A DNA stretch of 39,104 nt from an uncultured Succinivibrio sp. Lineage in GTDB: Bacteria; Pseudomonadota; Gammaproteobacteria; Enterobacterales; Succinivibrionaceae. The stretch lies in contig CAKQDA010000018.1 in the NCBI GenBank assembly GCA_934218695.1, forward strand, positions 1-39,104, written 5' to 3'. Shown piece by piece: positions 1-6,745 of the stretch (position 1 is the first letter of the stretch; every line of letters begins with the position of its first letter). Under the pieces are notes generated by a model, which saw nothing but the letters and a program-made list of their open reading frames with translations, did not search any database and had not been told where the DNA came from. A program made the position numbers and the translations under genes.

Positions 1-29
1 ATTTTAGGAAACAAGCCTTAAATTCTGTT

Positions 30-73
30 AGTATGACCTAGAAACTTAAGTGATCAATTTCTGGGGCCATACT
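30..73. repeat. Imperfect inverted repeat downstream of metY
   Basis: The arms AGTATGACCTAGAAA and TTTCTGGGGCCATACT can pair with a few mismatches around a 13-base centre. It lies about 40 bases past the metY stop. Read leftward there is no T-tract after it, so it is not a convincing intrinsic terminator for metY; it may instead be a 3' stabilising hairpin. The remaining bases between it and metY hold nothing I recognise. Confidence 0.35.
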
Positions 74-110
74 AAAACTCTGGAGGATTTTTTTTTCTGC
101 TCAAATCTGA

Positions 111-1385
111 TTAAGCATTGAATGCCTGTTCAAGATCGGCAATCAGATCGTCCACATGCTCAGTACCAATTGACAGTCTGATGGTATTGTTCTTAATACC
201 GGCTGCCAGCAACTCCTCTTCAGTCAACTGTGAATGTGTGGTTGTTGCAGGATGAATTACCAGGCTCTTAACGTCAGCCACGTTAGCTAGCAGTGAGAAG
301 ATCTTTAAGTTGTCAATAAACCTGAAAGCTTCCTTTACACCGCCTTTGATCTCAAAGGTAAAGATTGAAGCGCCACCGTTAGGGAAATACTTCTCATACA
401 GAGCATGATCCGGATGATCCTTTAATGATGGATGATTTACCTTCTCTACCTTAGGATGCTTTGACAGATACTCCACTACTTTCTTGGTGTTGTATATGTG
501 TCTGTCCAATCTTAAAGACAAGGTCTCAACACCCTGCAGCAGTAAAAATGCGTTGAATGGAGAGATGGTAGCTCCGGTATCTCTTAACAGGATAGCTCTG
601 ATGTAGGTTACAAATGCTGCAGGACCTACTGCATCGGCAAATGAGATGCCATGATAGCTTGGGTTTGGAGCTGCAATACCTGGGAATTTACCGCTCTTCT
701 TCCAGTCATATTTGCCTGAATCTACAATAATACCACCTAAAGTTGTACCGTGACCGCCAATGAACTTGGTTGCAGAATGAACCACAATATCAGCGCCGTG
801 CTCGATTGGTCGGATAAGGTATGGAGTGCCAAAAGTGTTGTCCACAACCAGTGGTAAATTGTGTTTATGTGCAATAGCAGCAATTGCATCAATATCTGGA
901 ATGTCACTGTTTGGATTGCCTAAGGTCTCGATGTAGACAGCTCTGGTGTTTTCCTGAATTGCCCCTTCCACAGCATTTAAATCATGTGCATCTACAAAAG
1001 TTGTTGTGATGCCTAAACCAGGTAGTGTGTGCTCTAACAAATTGGCACTGCCACCGTAAATAGTCTTCTGCGCTACGATGTGACCGCCATTGGCAGCTAA
1101 CGCCTCAATGGTGTAGGAAATTGCAGCAGCACCAGATGCTACAGCAAGAGCTGCAACGCCACCTTCTAATGCAGCAATTCTCTTTTCTAATACGTCCTGA
1201 GTTGAATTGGTCAGACGTCCGTAGATGTTACCTGCATCGCGCAGACCAAAACGATCTGTTGCATGCTGTGAATTATGGAATACATATGATGTGGTCTGAT
1301 AAATAGGCACTGCTCTTGAGTCAGTTGCTGAATCTGCCTGTTCCTGGCCAACGTGCAACTGTAAAGTTTCAAACTTGTATAACAT
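111..1385 (-). CDS. metY: O-acetylhomoserine sulfhydrylase (MetY)
   Basis: This is a 424-residue cytosolic PLP enzyme of the Cys/Met metabolism family. It makes homocysteine from O-acetylhomoserine and sulfide, and may also act as a cysteine synthase. The N-terminus (FETLQLHVGQEQADSATDSR) and the stretch NIYGRLTNSTQDVLEKRIAA are typical of MetY. The PLP-binding lysine is K207 in HSATKFIGGHG. The C-terminal LLANVADVKSLVIHPATTTH and NTIRLSIGTEH are the family's substrate-side motifs. Length matches full-length MetY (about 425-430). The ATG is preceded by GAGGAAC at a normal distance. The gene stands alone, with its own promoter around 1511-1539 and a leader of roughly 120 bases. I see no SAM riboswitch or clear MetJ box. 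MetZ and MetB are the alternatives, but length and the N-terminus favour MetY. Confidence 0.95.
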   Translation of the reverse strand: MLYKFETLQLHVGQEQADSATDSRAVPIYQTTSYVFHNSQHATDRFGLRDAGNIYGRLTNSTQDVLEKRIAALEGGVAALAVASGAAAISYTIEALAANGGHIVAQKTIYGGSANLLEHTLPGLGITTTFVDAHDLNAVEGAIQENTRAVYIETLGNPNSDIPDIDAIAAIAHKHNLPLVVDNTFGTPYLIRPIEHGADIVVHSATKFIGGHGTTLGGIIVDSGKYDWKKSGKFPGIAAPNPSYHGISFADAVGPAAFVTYIRAILLRDTGATISPFNAFLLLQGVETLSLRLDRHIYNTKKVVEYLSKHPKVEKVNHPSLKDHPDHALYEKYFPNGGASIFTFEIKGGVKEAFRFIDNLKIFSLLANVADVKSLVIHPATTTHSQLTEEELLAAGIKNNTIRLSIGTEHVDDLIADLEQAFNA

Positions 1386-1510
1386 TTTCTGTTCCTCTTT
1401 TTATTTTCTAAAACTTATCTGCAGGAAATTTCTTTTGCCTGCTTGCAAAAAACTTATTAAAACCTTTAAGAAGTCTTGTTTATAATTCCTATCGACTTTC
1501 TATGTTTTAA

Positions 1511-1539
1511 ATACTAATCATCATAAAAAGAGATTTCAA
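1511..1539 (-). promoter_or_regulatory. Sigma-70 promoter of metY
   Basis: On the minus strand, TTGAAA (1534-1539) and TAGTAT (1511-1516) are separated by exactly 17 bases. Transcription would begin near 1504, giving a 5' leader of about 120 bases before metY. One arm of an ATCATCAT/ATGATGAT inverted repeat sits in the spacer, which suggests regulation. This is pattern matching only. Confidence 0.55.
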
Positions 1540-1567
1540 CAAAAAACATATACTATATAATGATGAT
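1517..1567. repeat. Inverted repeat ATCATCAT...ATGATGAT around the metY promoter
   Basis: Perfect 8-base arms at 1517-1524 and 1560-1567 flank the -35 region of the predicted metY promoter. One arm lies in the -10/-35 spacer and the other lies upstream of -35. The spacing of about 36 bases is longer than a normal dimer operator. It could be a looping operator or chance in A/T-rich DNA. Confidence 0.3.
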
Positions 1568-1612
1568 AAACGATAGCCTTAGACTATAAGAAAATTGACC
1601 TGTTTCTGAAAT

Positions 1613-1645
1613 AAAAAAACTCCCTTTTGCATAGTAAAGAGAGTT
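1613..1645 (-). terminator. Intrinsic terminator after the M20 peptidase remnant
   Basis: On the minus strand, AACTCTCTTT pairs with AAAGGGAGTT (1618-1627 with 1636-1645, one mismatch, 8-base loop). It is followed directly by a run of seven T (1613-1619). It closes whatever transcript comes through the peptidase remnant and insulates metY. Confidence 0.85.
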
Positions 1646-1672
1646 CTGTTTTAAGTGGAGGTGAATTTAAAG

Positions 1673-1922
1673 CTAGAGCTGTTTTAAAATTTCAACTAAC
1701 ATCAGCTCTTGGCTCAACAGATGTTAAATCAAGCCATTCACATGTTGTATGACAATCACCTCCTCGACCACAAAATGTATCGAGTACTGGAATGCCCGTC
1801 ATACTGATATGATTACCGTCAGAGACTCCTCCTGAGCGGACATATGTAGGAGTAACGCTGAATTTTGTCAAAACCTTTGACACAATTTCTTTTAGTTCTG
1901 CTGTTTTTTCAGTCACAACCAT
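1673..1922 (-). pseudogene. C-terminal remnant of an M20 metallopeptidase, frameshifted
   Basis: An open frame of 76 codons (1692-1922) reads like the tail of M20-family peptidases (carboxypeptidase G2 type): VRSGGVSDGNHISMTGIPVL, then GRGGDCHTTCEWLDLTSVEPRA. Full M20 enzymes are about 370-400 residues, so the catalytic N-terminus and dimerisation domain are missing. The frame stops at ADVS, but shifting by one base at that point gives MLVEILKQL followed by TAG at 1673-1675. That is the expected amphipathic C-terminus, so a single-base frameshift near 1703 broke the end. The in-frame sequence upstream of the ATG stays open to a TAG at 1995-1997 without a clear RBS. A good terminator follows. 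The gene is probably decayed, though expression of a short peptide cannot be excluded. Confidence 0.75.
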
Positions 1923-2028
1923 AGCTAGGATTACCAGTAAAATCTTAAAACTTGCTCTGATGTCCTGACCAAATGGGATAAAAAAGACTACACACTAACA
2001 GTAAAGCACACCATAAATCTAGTAATTG

Positions 2029-2083
2029 AAAAAAGAGAAGAGTCTGTCATTAACTTCTGTTACAGTCTTTAGCTGATGACAGA
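2029..2083 (-). terminator. Possible terminator downstream of the HDOD-like gene
   Basis: On the minus strand TCTGTCAT (2076-2083) pairs with ATGACAGA (2043-2050), and six T follow at 2029-2034 after an 8-base gap. A competing 7-bp pairing CTTCTGT/ACAGAAG uses part of the same sequence. The loop is long and the T-tract is displaced, so this is a weaker terminator than the others in the window. Confidence 0.4.
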
Positions 2084-2150
2084 AGCATTGTATTTCTTTC
2101 TCAGATGATCTTAATATGTATTGCCTGTTGGATAACAACCAAAATAACCG

Positions 2151-3521
2151 TTACTCATCCTGATGATCTTTTATGATGTTCAGAGCACAGCACACTGCAT
2201 CAGTCCAGGTCATAGCATAAGAGATATAGCCGTACAGGCGCTCTTTTACCAGAACGAGACCTGCGTTGTTGGCAACATCCATAGCGTCGTTAATTCTGTG
2301 TTCAAAAAGAAGCATCAGTATTCTGATAATACTTCCGAGCTGTCCGCCATTGCTGTAGCATGAAGCTACAGCATCAAGAGGGAATTCAGCAAAGGTTGCG
2401 TCTTCTGTGTCATGTAGAAAAACATGGGCAAAACGCAGAAAACCTGCAATAAAGGCCTGTTGAGCATTAATGTCATCACAGATGTCCTGCCCCATTAAAT
2501 CAACAATCTTTGCAAAATTTAATGCCTGAATAAATGGTTCATAGTTAACAAGATCAGAAGAAAAATGAATATTCTTCTGATCATATGCCTGTTTTTCTGA
2601 AAGGGTAAACAGATTAAATCCAACAGAAATTGCAAGGTAGTTTCTTAAATCAAGCTGAGTCAAAGTCTGACTTTCACCTAATGTGGTGCTGTTCTTGCGG
2701 ATGGTAAGACTGGTCAGATGTTTAGATGCCACCATTCCCTTCATGGCCAAGGCCATGAGCGGATAGTTGGCAACGATTGAACCTATTTCCTTGACATCAT
2801 AAATTGAAGAGTAAAGCTGAGCGAATGTTCTTAACATCTCATGCTGCCACTTTGGGCGCACATTTTCATAAGACAGTAAAAAGTTGCTGACAGTTCCAAG
2901 GACATAATCAAAATTTTTGGTTTCTTCCCTGGTAAATGAAAAAATTGAAATATGATGCTTAAAGGCAATAGTCTTAAAATTTGGATTTTTAATCTTCAAT
3001 GCCTGTATTACAGTCATGAATTCCGCACTTCTTTCATAATCCACCATCAGAAAGTCTATGCATGAGAAGATCTCATCATTAGAGGCAATCTCTCCCATGG
3101 CATCAACTCTTACGGCAAAGCGCATCCCCATTTTGCGTAATCTTAAAATGGTATCCTTGTATTCTTCAGTTAACTCGATTGAGTTTTCAAGCCACATGAT
3201 GACATGCTTAGGGTCATACTTTCTGGCCTGCTTTAACCACAGTACAGTAGGCACAGTAGGCACCATCAGATCATCACAGATTCCACTCAACACTCTGATG
3301 TTTCCCATTGTCATTACATCGCGAAGTAATGATGGAACATTCTCTTTTCTGCAGAAACCAAAATCAAAGGTATTACCAGCTGACAGCTCCAGACAATAAA
3401 AATGCGTTGTCCCATTTCTGTCCTGGACAGCAATGCGATCATAGACTCTGCACTGAAGTGATGGAGTGTTAAGCTCATCTAGCATCTGAGTTTTACCACG
3501 AAGATTCCAGTTGTCTGCCAT
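2151..3521 (-). CDS. Probable degenerate EAL + HDOD-like signalling protein
   Basis: This is a 456-residue soluble protein that I recognise only loosely. The first half (about 25-215) follows the layout of a decayed EAL domain: a helix-strand pattern with MGMRFAVRVDAMGEI, CIDFLMVDYERSAEF and, near the end, FDYVLG, where EAL proteins have their lid/DYxQG segment. The EAL signature and metal ligands are absent. The second half (about 225-440) resembles an HDOD domain: IGSIVANYPLMALAMKGMVA, TLTQLDLRNYLAISVGFNLF, then an all-helical region. The architecture is like YuxH-type EAL-HDOD regulators, which do not cleave cyclic di-GMP. A TTG further upstream would add four residues, but the ATG at 3519-3521 has GAGAG at a good distance. 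It follows mpl by 57 bases in the same direction, so it is probably in that operon. The regulatory target is unknown. Confidence 0.5.
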   Translation of the reverse strand: MADNWNLRGKTQMLDELNTPSLQCRVYDRIAVQDRNGTTHFYCLELSAGNTFDFGFCRKENVPSLLRDVMTMGNIRVLSGICDDLMVPTVPTVLWLKQARKYDPKHVIMWLENSIELTEEYKDTILRLRKMGMRFAVRVDAMGEIASNDEIFSCIDFLMVDYERSAEFMTVIQALKIKNPNFKTIAFKHHISIFSFTREETKNFDYVLGTVSNFLLSYENVRPKWQHEMLRTFAQLYSSIYDVKEIGSIVANYPLMALAMKGMVASKHLTSLTIRKNSTTLGESQTLTQLDLRNYLAISVGFNLFTLSEKQAYDQKNIHFSSDLVNYEPFIQALNFAKIVDLMGQDICDDINAQQAFIAGFLRFAHVFLHDTEDATFAEFPLDAVASCYSNGGQLGSIIRILMLLFEHRINDAMDVANNAGLVLVKERLYGYISYAMTWTDAVCCALNIIKDHQDE

Positions 3522-3578
3522 ATCAACTCTCAAAAATACTGTTTTCTGTTACCTTTAACCTTATAAACAGCGGAAGCC

Positions 3579-4940
3579 TTATTGTCTTTTGTGCAGCTTT
3601 TCCAGCAGTTTCTGATGAATACCGTTGAATCCACCGTTGCTCATTACAAGGACTGTTGTTCCCTTAGGGCTTGCGTCAGTTACGTTACAGAGTAATTTAT
3701 CAAAATCGTCAACAACATGTAGAGGCTTTTTACACTGTTTTTCTAGCGACTTCACATCCCAGGTTACAGAACTGTTAGCATAGACATAAATTTCATCAGC
3801 GCTTTCAAAAGACTTTGCCAGAAATTCATGGTTAGCACCCATTTTCATGGAATTTGAACGGGGTTCGAATACCGCAACAAGACGTCGGTCCTGACCTATC
3901 TTTGCTCTGAGGCCTTCAAGAGTCAGCCTGATTGCAGTTGGATGATGAGCAAAGTCGTCATAAACACTGACTTCATCCTCAACTCCCTTAAGTTCCATTC
4001 TTCTTTTTGGAAGCTTAAAGGATCCTAAGGATTTTGCAGCGTCCTTAAGACTGATGCCGGTGTACATTGCAGCCCTGATTGCCATGAGAGAATTGTGCAC
4101 ATTATATGTACCGGTACAGCTGTAGTTTACAGTGCAGATAAATTCATCCTTTTCATAAATGTCAAAAGAAGAACCGTCTTTTTCCTTTAATACTGCATGC
4201 AAGCCGTTTTCATCGCCGATTTTTACCAAAGGAGTCCAGCATCCCATTTCAGTTACACCATCAAGATTTTCGTCATCATTAGGCATAACGATTAGACCTT
4301 TGCCAGGTACGGTTCTTACAAGATGATGGAACTGCTTCTGTATATCCTTAACTGAATCAAAGATATCCGCATGGTCATACTCAAGGTTATTCATGATTAG
4401 GACCGTAGGATGGTAATGAACAAACTTTGAGCGTTTATCAAAGAAGGCGCAGTCGTATTCATCAGCTTCTATTACAAAGTACTCACTGTCGGTACTGCGT
4501 GCGGAAATACCAAAATTCTCAGGAATACCACCTATTAAAAAGCCTGGATTTTTACCGTTATCCTCTAAAATCCAGGCAAGCATTGAGGAAGTGGTGGTCT
4601 TACCGTGAGTACCTGCCACTGCCAGCACTGTTTTGTTTAAAAGGTAATGTTCCTCAAGCCACTGCGGACCTGAAACATAACGGCATCTGTCGTTGAGCAT
4701 ACGCTCAATGACATCCATACCACGGCGCATTACGTTACCCACAACAATCAGATCAGGCTTATCATTAAGCTGCTCTGCATCAAAACCTGTATGCAGTCTG
4801 ATGCCGGCATCTGACAGTTCATCTGACATTGGAGGATAGACATTCTTATCAGAACCTGTGACGGTAAAACCTGCCTGCTTTGCGATCATGGCTATACCGC
4901 CCATAAATGTTCCGCAGATACCTAAAATATGAATATGCAT
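3579..4940 (-). CDS. mpl: UDP-N-acetylmuramate:L-Ala-gamma-D-Glu-meso-DAP ligase (Mpl)
   Basis: This is a 453-residue cytosolic Mur-ligase-family enzyme of peptidoglycan recycling. It joins UDP-MurNAc to the recycled tripeptide L-Ala-gamma-D-Glu-meso-DAP with ATP. The N-terminal Rossmann start (MHIHILGICGTFMGGIAMIA) and the wording TVTGSDKNVYPPMSDEL are characteristic of Mpl rather than MurC. The ATP P-loop is GTHGKTTT at residues 110-117. Further Mur motifs are NLEYDHADIFDS and the C-terminal DDFAHHPTAI and FEPRSNS. Length matches E. coli Mpl (about 457). AGGATAAT precedes the ATG. It sits between apbE (81 bases upstream) and the HDOD-like gene, all leftward, probably co-transcribed. Its presence implies a DAP-type Gram-negative wall with tripeptide recycling. 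Confidence 0.96.
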   Translation of the reverse strand: MHIHILGICGTFMGGIAMIAKQAGFTVTGSDKNVYPPMSDELSDAGIRLHTGFDAEQLNDKPDLIVVGNVMRRGMDVIERMLNDRCRYVSGPQWLEEHYLLNKTVLAVAGTHGKTTTSSMLAWILEDNGKNPGFLIGGIPENFGISARSTDSEYFVIEADEYDCAFFDKRSKFVHYHPTVLIMNNLEYDHADIFDSVKDIQKQFHHLVRTVPGKGLIVMPNDDENLDGVTEMGCWTPLVKIGDENGLHAVLKEKDGSSFDIYEKDEFICTVNYSCTGTYNVHNSLMAIRAAMYTGISLKDAAKSLGSFKLPKRRMELKGVEDEVSVYDDFAHHPTAIRLTLEGLRAKIGQDRRLVAVFEPRSNSMKMGANHEFLAKSFESADEIYVYANSSVTWDVKSLEKQCKKPLHVVDDFDKLLCNVTDASPKGTTVLVMSNGGFNGIHQKLLEKLHKRQ

Positions 4941-5021
4941 AAAATTATCCTAATATTCTCTTTGACCATGCAATCAGATCCTGCCTGCACAGAACAGTCC
5001 GTAATTTACAGAAAAAACATC

Positions 5022-6137
5022 CTACTTGCGCTTTGCACAATCTAAATATTTTTTAAAATCGTCTGTATATCTGAACAGTGGCTTACCATTGTCATACTCT
5101 ATAGTTGCAATGGCATATCCGTTTTTCTTTCCCCAATTAAGAGCCTTTTGTGCACCTAACACCAGAAGACCTGTATCCAGAGCATCTGATTCAAAGGCAG
5201 AATCGGATATAACAGTTACAGATAACGTCTTGTGAGATACAGGATAACCTGTTTTTGGATCAATTGCGTGAGAGAAGATCTTTCCTGTAGTCTCATCCTT
5301 AAAGTAGTTTCTGTATGAACCTGCGGTAGTTACAGCCTTATCAAGCGCGCAGATAGGCACAAATACTCTTCTTTCAGGTGAGGTGGGATCTTCAATACCA
5401 AGACGCCACTTCTGACCTCTTGAGTTAACTCCATATGAACGGGAGGCTCCGGCTACATTTACCATAAAGTTTTTGTAGCCTTCCATAAGCAGTTTGGCAG
5501 CTACAGCATCTGCACCAAGACCTTCACCTACAGTTGCAAGATCTAGTTTTAGATCTTTATTGTGCTTTACAAGATAGGTTTTATCCTTATCTGTTCTGAC
5601 CTCAAACTTGTCTAAACCAACAAGTTCTAAAGCCTTAATTATCTCATCATGTGATGGAGCCTCATCTTTCTTTTTATCTTTTCCAAAGCCCCATAAATTT
5701 ACGAGAGGTCCTACAGTAATATCTGTGGCACCACTGATCCGTCTGCCCTGATAAACAGTATCCTGAATGATTTTTCCAAGTTCATTTGAAATTTCAAAAG
5801 GTTCTGTAGATTTAAAATCATTGAATTTATATAACTCAGCATTTTTATCAAAGGTTGAGATCTCATCGCAGATCTGTTTGAAAACACCTTCAGCCAGAGC
5901 TTTTAATCCTTCTTCTCCGCCTTTATAGCCACCAACTACGTTTACGGCATAGAACGTCCCCATTGTTCTACCCTGTATTACAGTTGAAAGCTGTTCTTTT
6001 ACATCTGCCCTAGCAGATGAAACTTCTTTACTTTTGTCGCATGCTGTAAGTGCTGACACTGCCAGTACAGAAGACACAAACATCGCTGATAGAAATACAC
6101 ATGAAGTAAGCTTTGATAAAACTGTTTTTTTCAGCAT
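5022..6137 (-). CDS. apbE: FAD:protein FMN transferase, lipoprotein (ApbE)
   Basis: This 371-residue lipoprotein carries FMN from FAD onto threonines of membrane redox proteins such as NqrB and NqrC, on the periplasmic side. A signal peptide ends in the lipobox LTAC (C33). The body has the ApbE signatures: QGRTMGTFYAV, then TDITVGPLVNLWGFG, LDLATVGEGLGADAVA, TTAGSYRNYF, SHAIDPKTGYPV, and ESDALDTGLLVLG, the metal-site region. Family length is about 330-370. The gene starts 12 bases after the T-tract of a terminator that separates it from nqrM. It therefore depends on readthrough or on a promoter overlapping that terminator. An AGGTGT precedes the ATG. Together with nqrM this is a maturation pair for the sodium-pumping NADH:quinone reductase; the nqrA-F structural genes are not in the window. 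Confidence 0.95.
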   Translation of the reverse strand: MLKKTVLSKLTSCVFLSAMFVSSVLAVSALTACDKSKEVSSARADVKEQLSTVIQGRTMGTFYAVNVVGGYKGGEEGLKALAEGVFKQICDEISTFDKNAELYKFNDFKSTEPFEISNELGKIIQDTVYQGRRISGATDITVGPLVNLWGFGKDKKKDEAPSHDEIIKALELVGLDKFEVRTDKDKTYLVKHNKDLKLDLATVGEGLGADAVAAKLLMEGYKNFMVNVAGASRSYGVNSRGQKWRLGIEDPTSPERRVFVPICALDKAVTTAGSYRNYFKDETTGKIFSHAIDPKTGYPVSHKTLSVTVISDSAFESDALDTGLLVLGAQKALNWGKKNGYAIATIEYDNGKPLFRYTDDFKKYLDCAKRK

Positions 6138-6148
6138 TTTGACACCTA

Positions 6149-6182
6149 AAAAAGAAAAAAGCCTGTCAGGACACTGACAAGC
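6149..6182 (-). terminator. Intrinsic terminator between nqrM and apbE
   Basis: On the minus strand GCTTGTCAG pairs with CTGACAGGC (6174-6182 with 6161-6169, one mismatch, 4-base loop). It runs straight into TTTTTTCTTTTTT (6149-6160). The apbE start codon follows only 12 bases later, so this works as an attenuator-like valve within the nqrM-apbE unit unless apbE has its own promoter upstream of it. Confidence 0.85.
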
Positions 6183-6202
6183 TTCATAAATTGAGTTGTT
6201 TC

Positions 6203-6436
6203 CTATACGCTCTGATGAGGTATTTCCATATTTTTTATAGCGCAGTCAGGCTTGCGTTTTTCAACTTTTTTGCCGGCCATAGAGCATAACTGCTGACAGG
6301 TGGTGCAGGCACCTCCTTCCATGATTGATGCTGTAGCCTCCTCTTCGGTCATCATCGGACGCCTCTTGATAAGCATACTCATTGATAAGGCCAGAACAAA
6401 AAGTAAAAAAACGATAAAACTTGCAACGAATTCCAT
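6203..6436 (-). CDS. nqrM: Na+-NQR maturation protein (NqrM-like)
   Basis: This is a small membrane protein of 77 residues with one N-terminal transmembrane helix (about 2-24, FVASFIVFLLFVLALSMSML). A soluble tail carries four cysteines, C44, C47, C51 and C65 (GGACTTCQQLC ... PDC). NqrM (DUF539) proteins have this layout, and the cysteines are thought to deliver iron to the Cys4 site between NqrD and NqrE. A longer reading starting at a TTG (6487) adds 17 residues that look unlike the family. The ATG at 6434-6436 has AAGAGAG upstream and begins at the helix, so I chose it. Adjacency to apbE supports the assignment. The cysteine spacing is not identical to the Vibrio protein as I remember it, so some doubt remains. 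Confidence 0.75.
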   Translation of the reverse strand: MEFVASFIVFLLFVLALSMSMLIKRRPMMTEEEATASIMEGGACTTCQQLCSMAGKKVEKRKPDCAIKNMEIPHQSV

Positions 6437-6668
6437 GACAGACTCTCTTGTAAGATTAAAACTGTCTAATTTTAACATAAAAGGCAATTTTATGAGACTT
6501 TACCATAGTCTACTTTTCGATAAAATTGATCGTATACAGCGTAAAAGGATATTTTGAAAAAGTGTGGCCTTTATACAGCAGTAATCTTTTGACTCTGTCT
6601 CATGTATTAATTAAATAATGACAATACCTTCAAAGAGGTCATTAGTTTTCCTTAACAAAGCGCTTTTG

Positions 6669-6677
6669 TGCTAGAAT
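6669..6677 (+). promoter_or_regulatory. Extended -10 promoter of proS
   Basis: The sequence TGCTAGAAT is an extended -10 (TGn plus TAGAAT, 6672-6677). No good -35 lies 17 bases upstream, which is tolerated in extended -10 promoters. Transcription would start near 6684, just before the leader hairpin and about 60 bases ahead of the proS ATG. Confidence 0.5.
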
Positions 6678-6698
6678 TGTCGCAATTATTTTTCATCC

Positions 6699-6719
6699 CC
6701 TGCCGTAAAGACAGGCAGG
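6699..6719 (+). other. Hairpin in the proS 5' leader
   Basis: CCTGCC (6699-6704) pairs with GGCAGG (6714-6719) around a 9-base loop. It lies between the proS promoter and the RBS (AGGA at 6736-6739). There is no T-run after it, so it is not a terminator. It may stabilise the messenger or tune translation. Confidence 0.45.
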
Positions 6720-6745
6720 TTACAATTTATTTATCAGGACTTACA

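Larger units (their letters stand above)
6437..6745. other. Divergent promoter region nqrM / proS
   Basis: This 309-base gap between divergent genes is A/T-rich. It holds the proS promoter and leader hairpin listed separately. Near nqrM there is a short palindrome, AGACT (6495-6499) and AGTCT (6507-6511), that could be an operator. I could not identify a convincing nqrM promoter. No additional gene is seen. Confidence 0.5.

Noticed and set aside
30..73. Intrinsic terminator of metY
   Set aside because: The dyad is imperfect and has no T-tract in the metY direction; kept only as a repeat.
5022..6137. ApbE with abnormal active-site motifs
   Set aside because: The EGLG and AGA variants at first looked odd, but the E. 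coli ApbE as I recall it also has a TVGEG-type motif, so this is within family variation.
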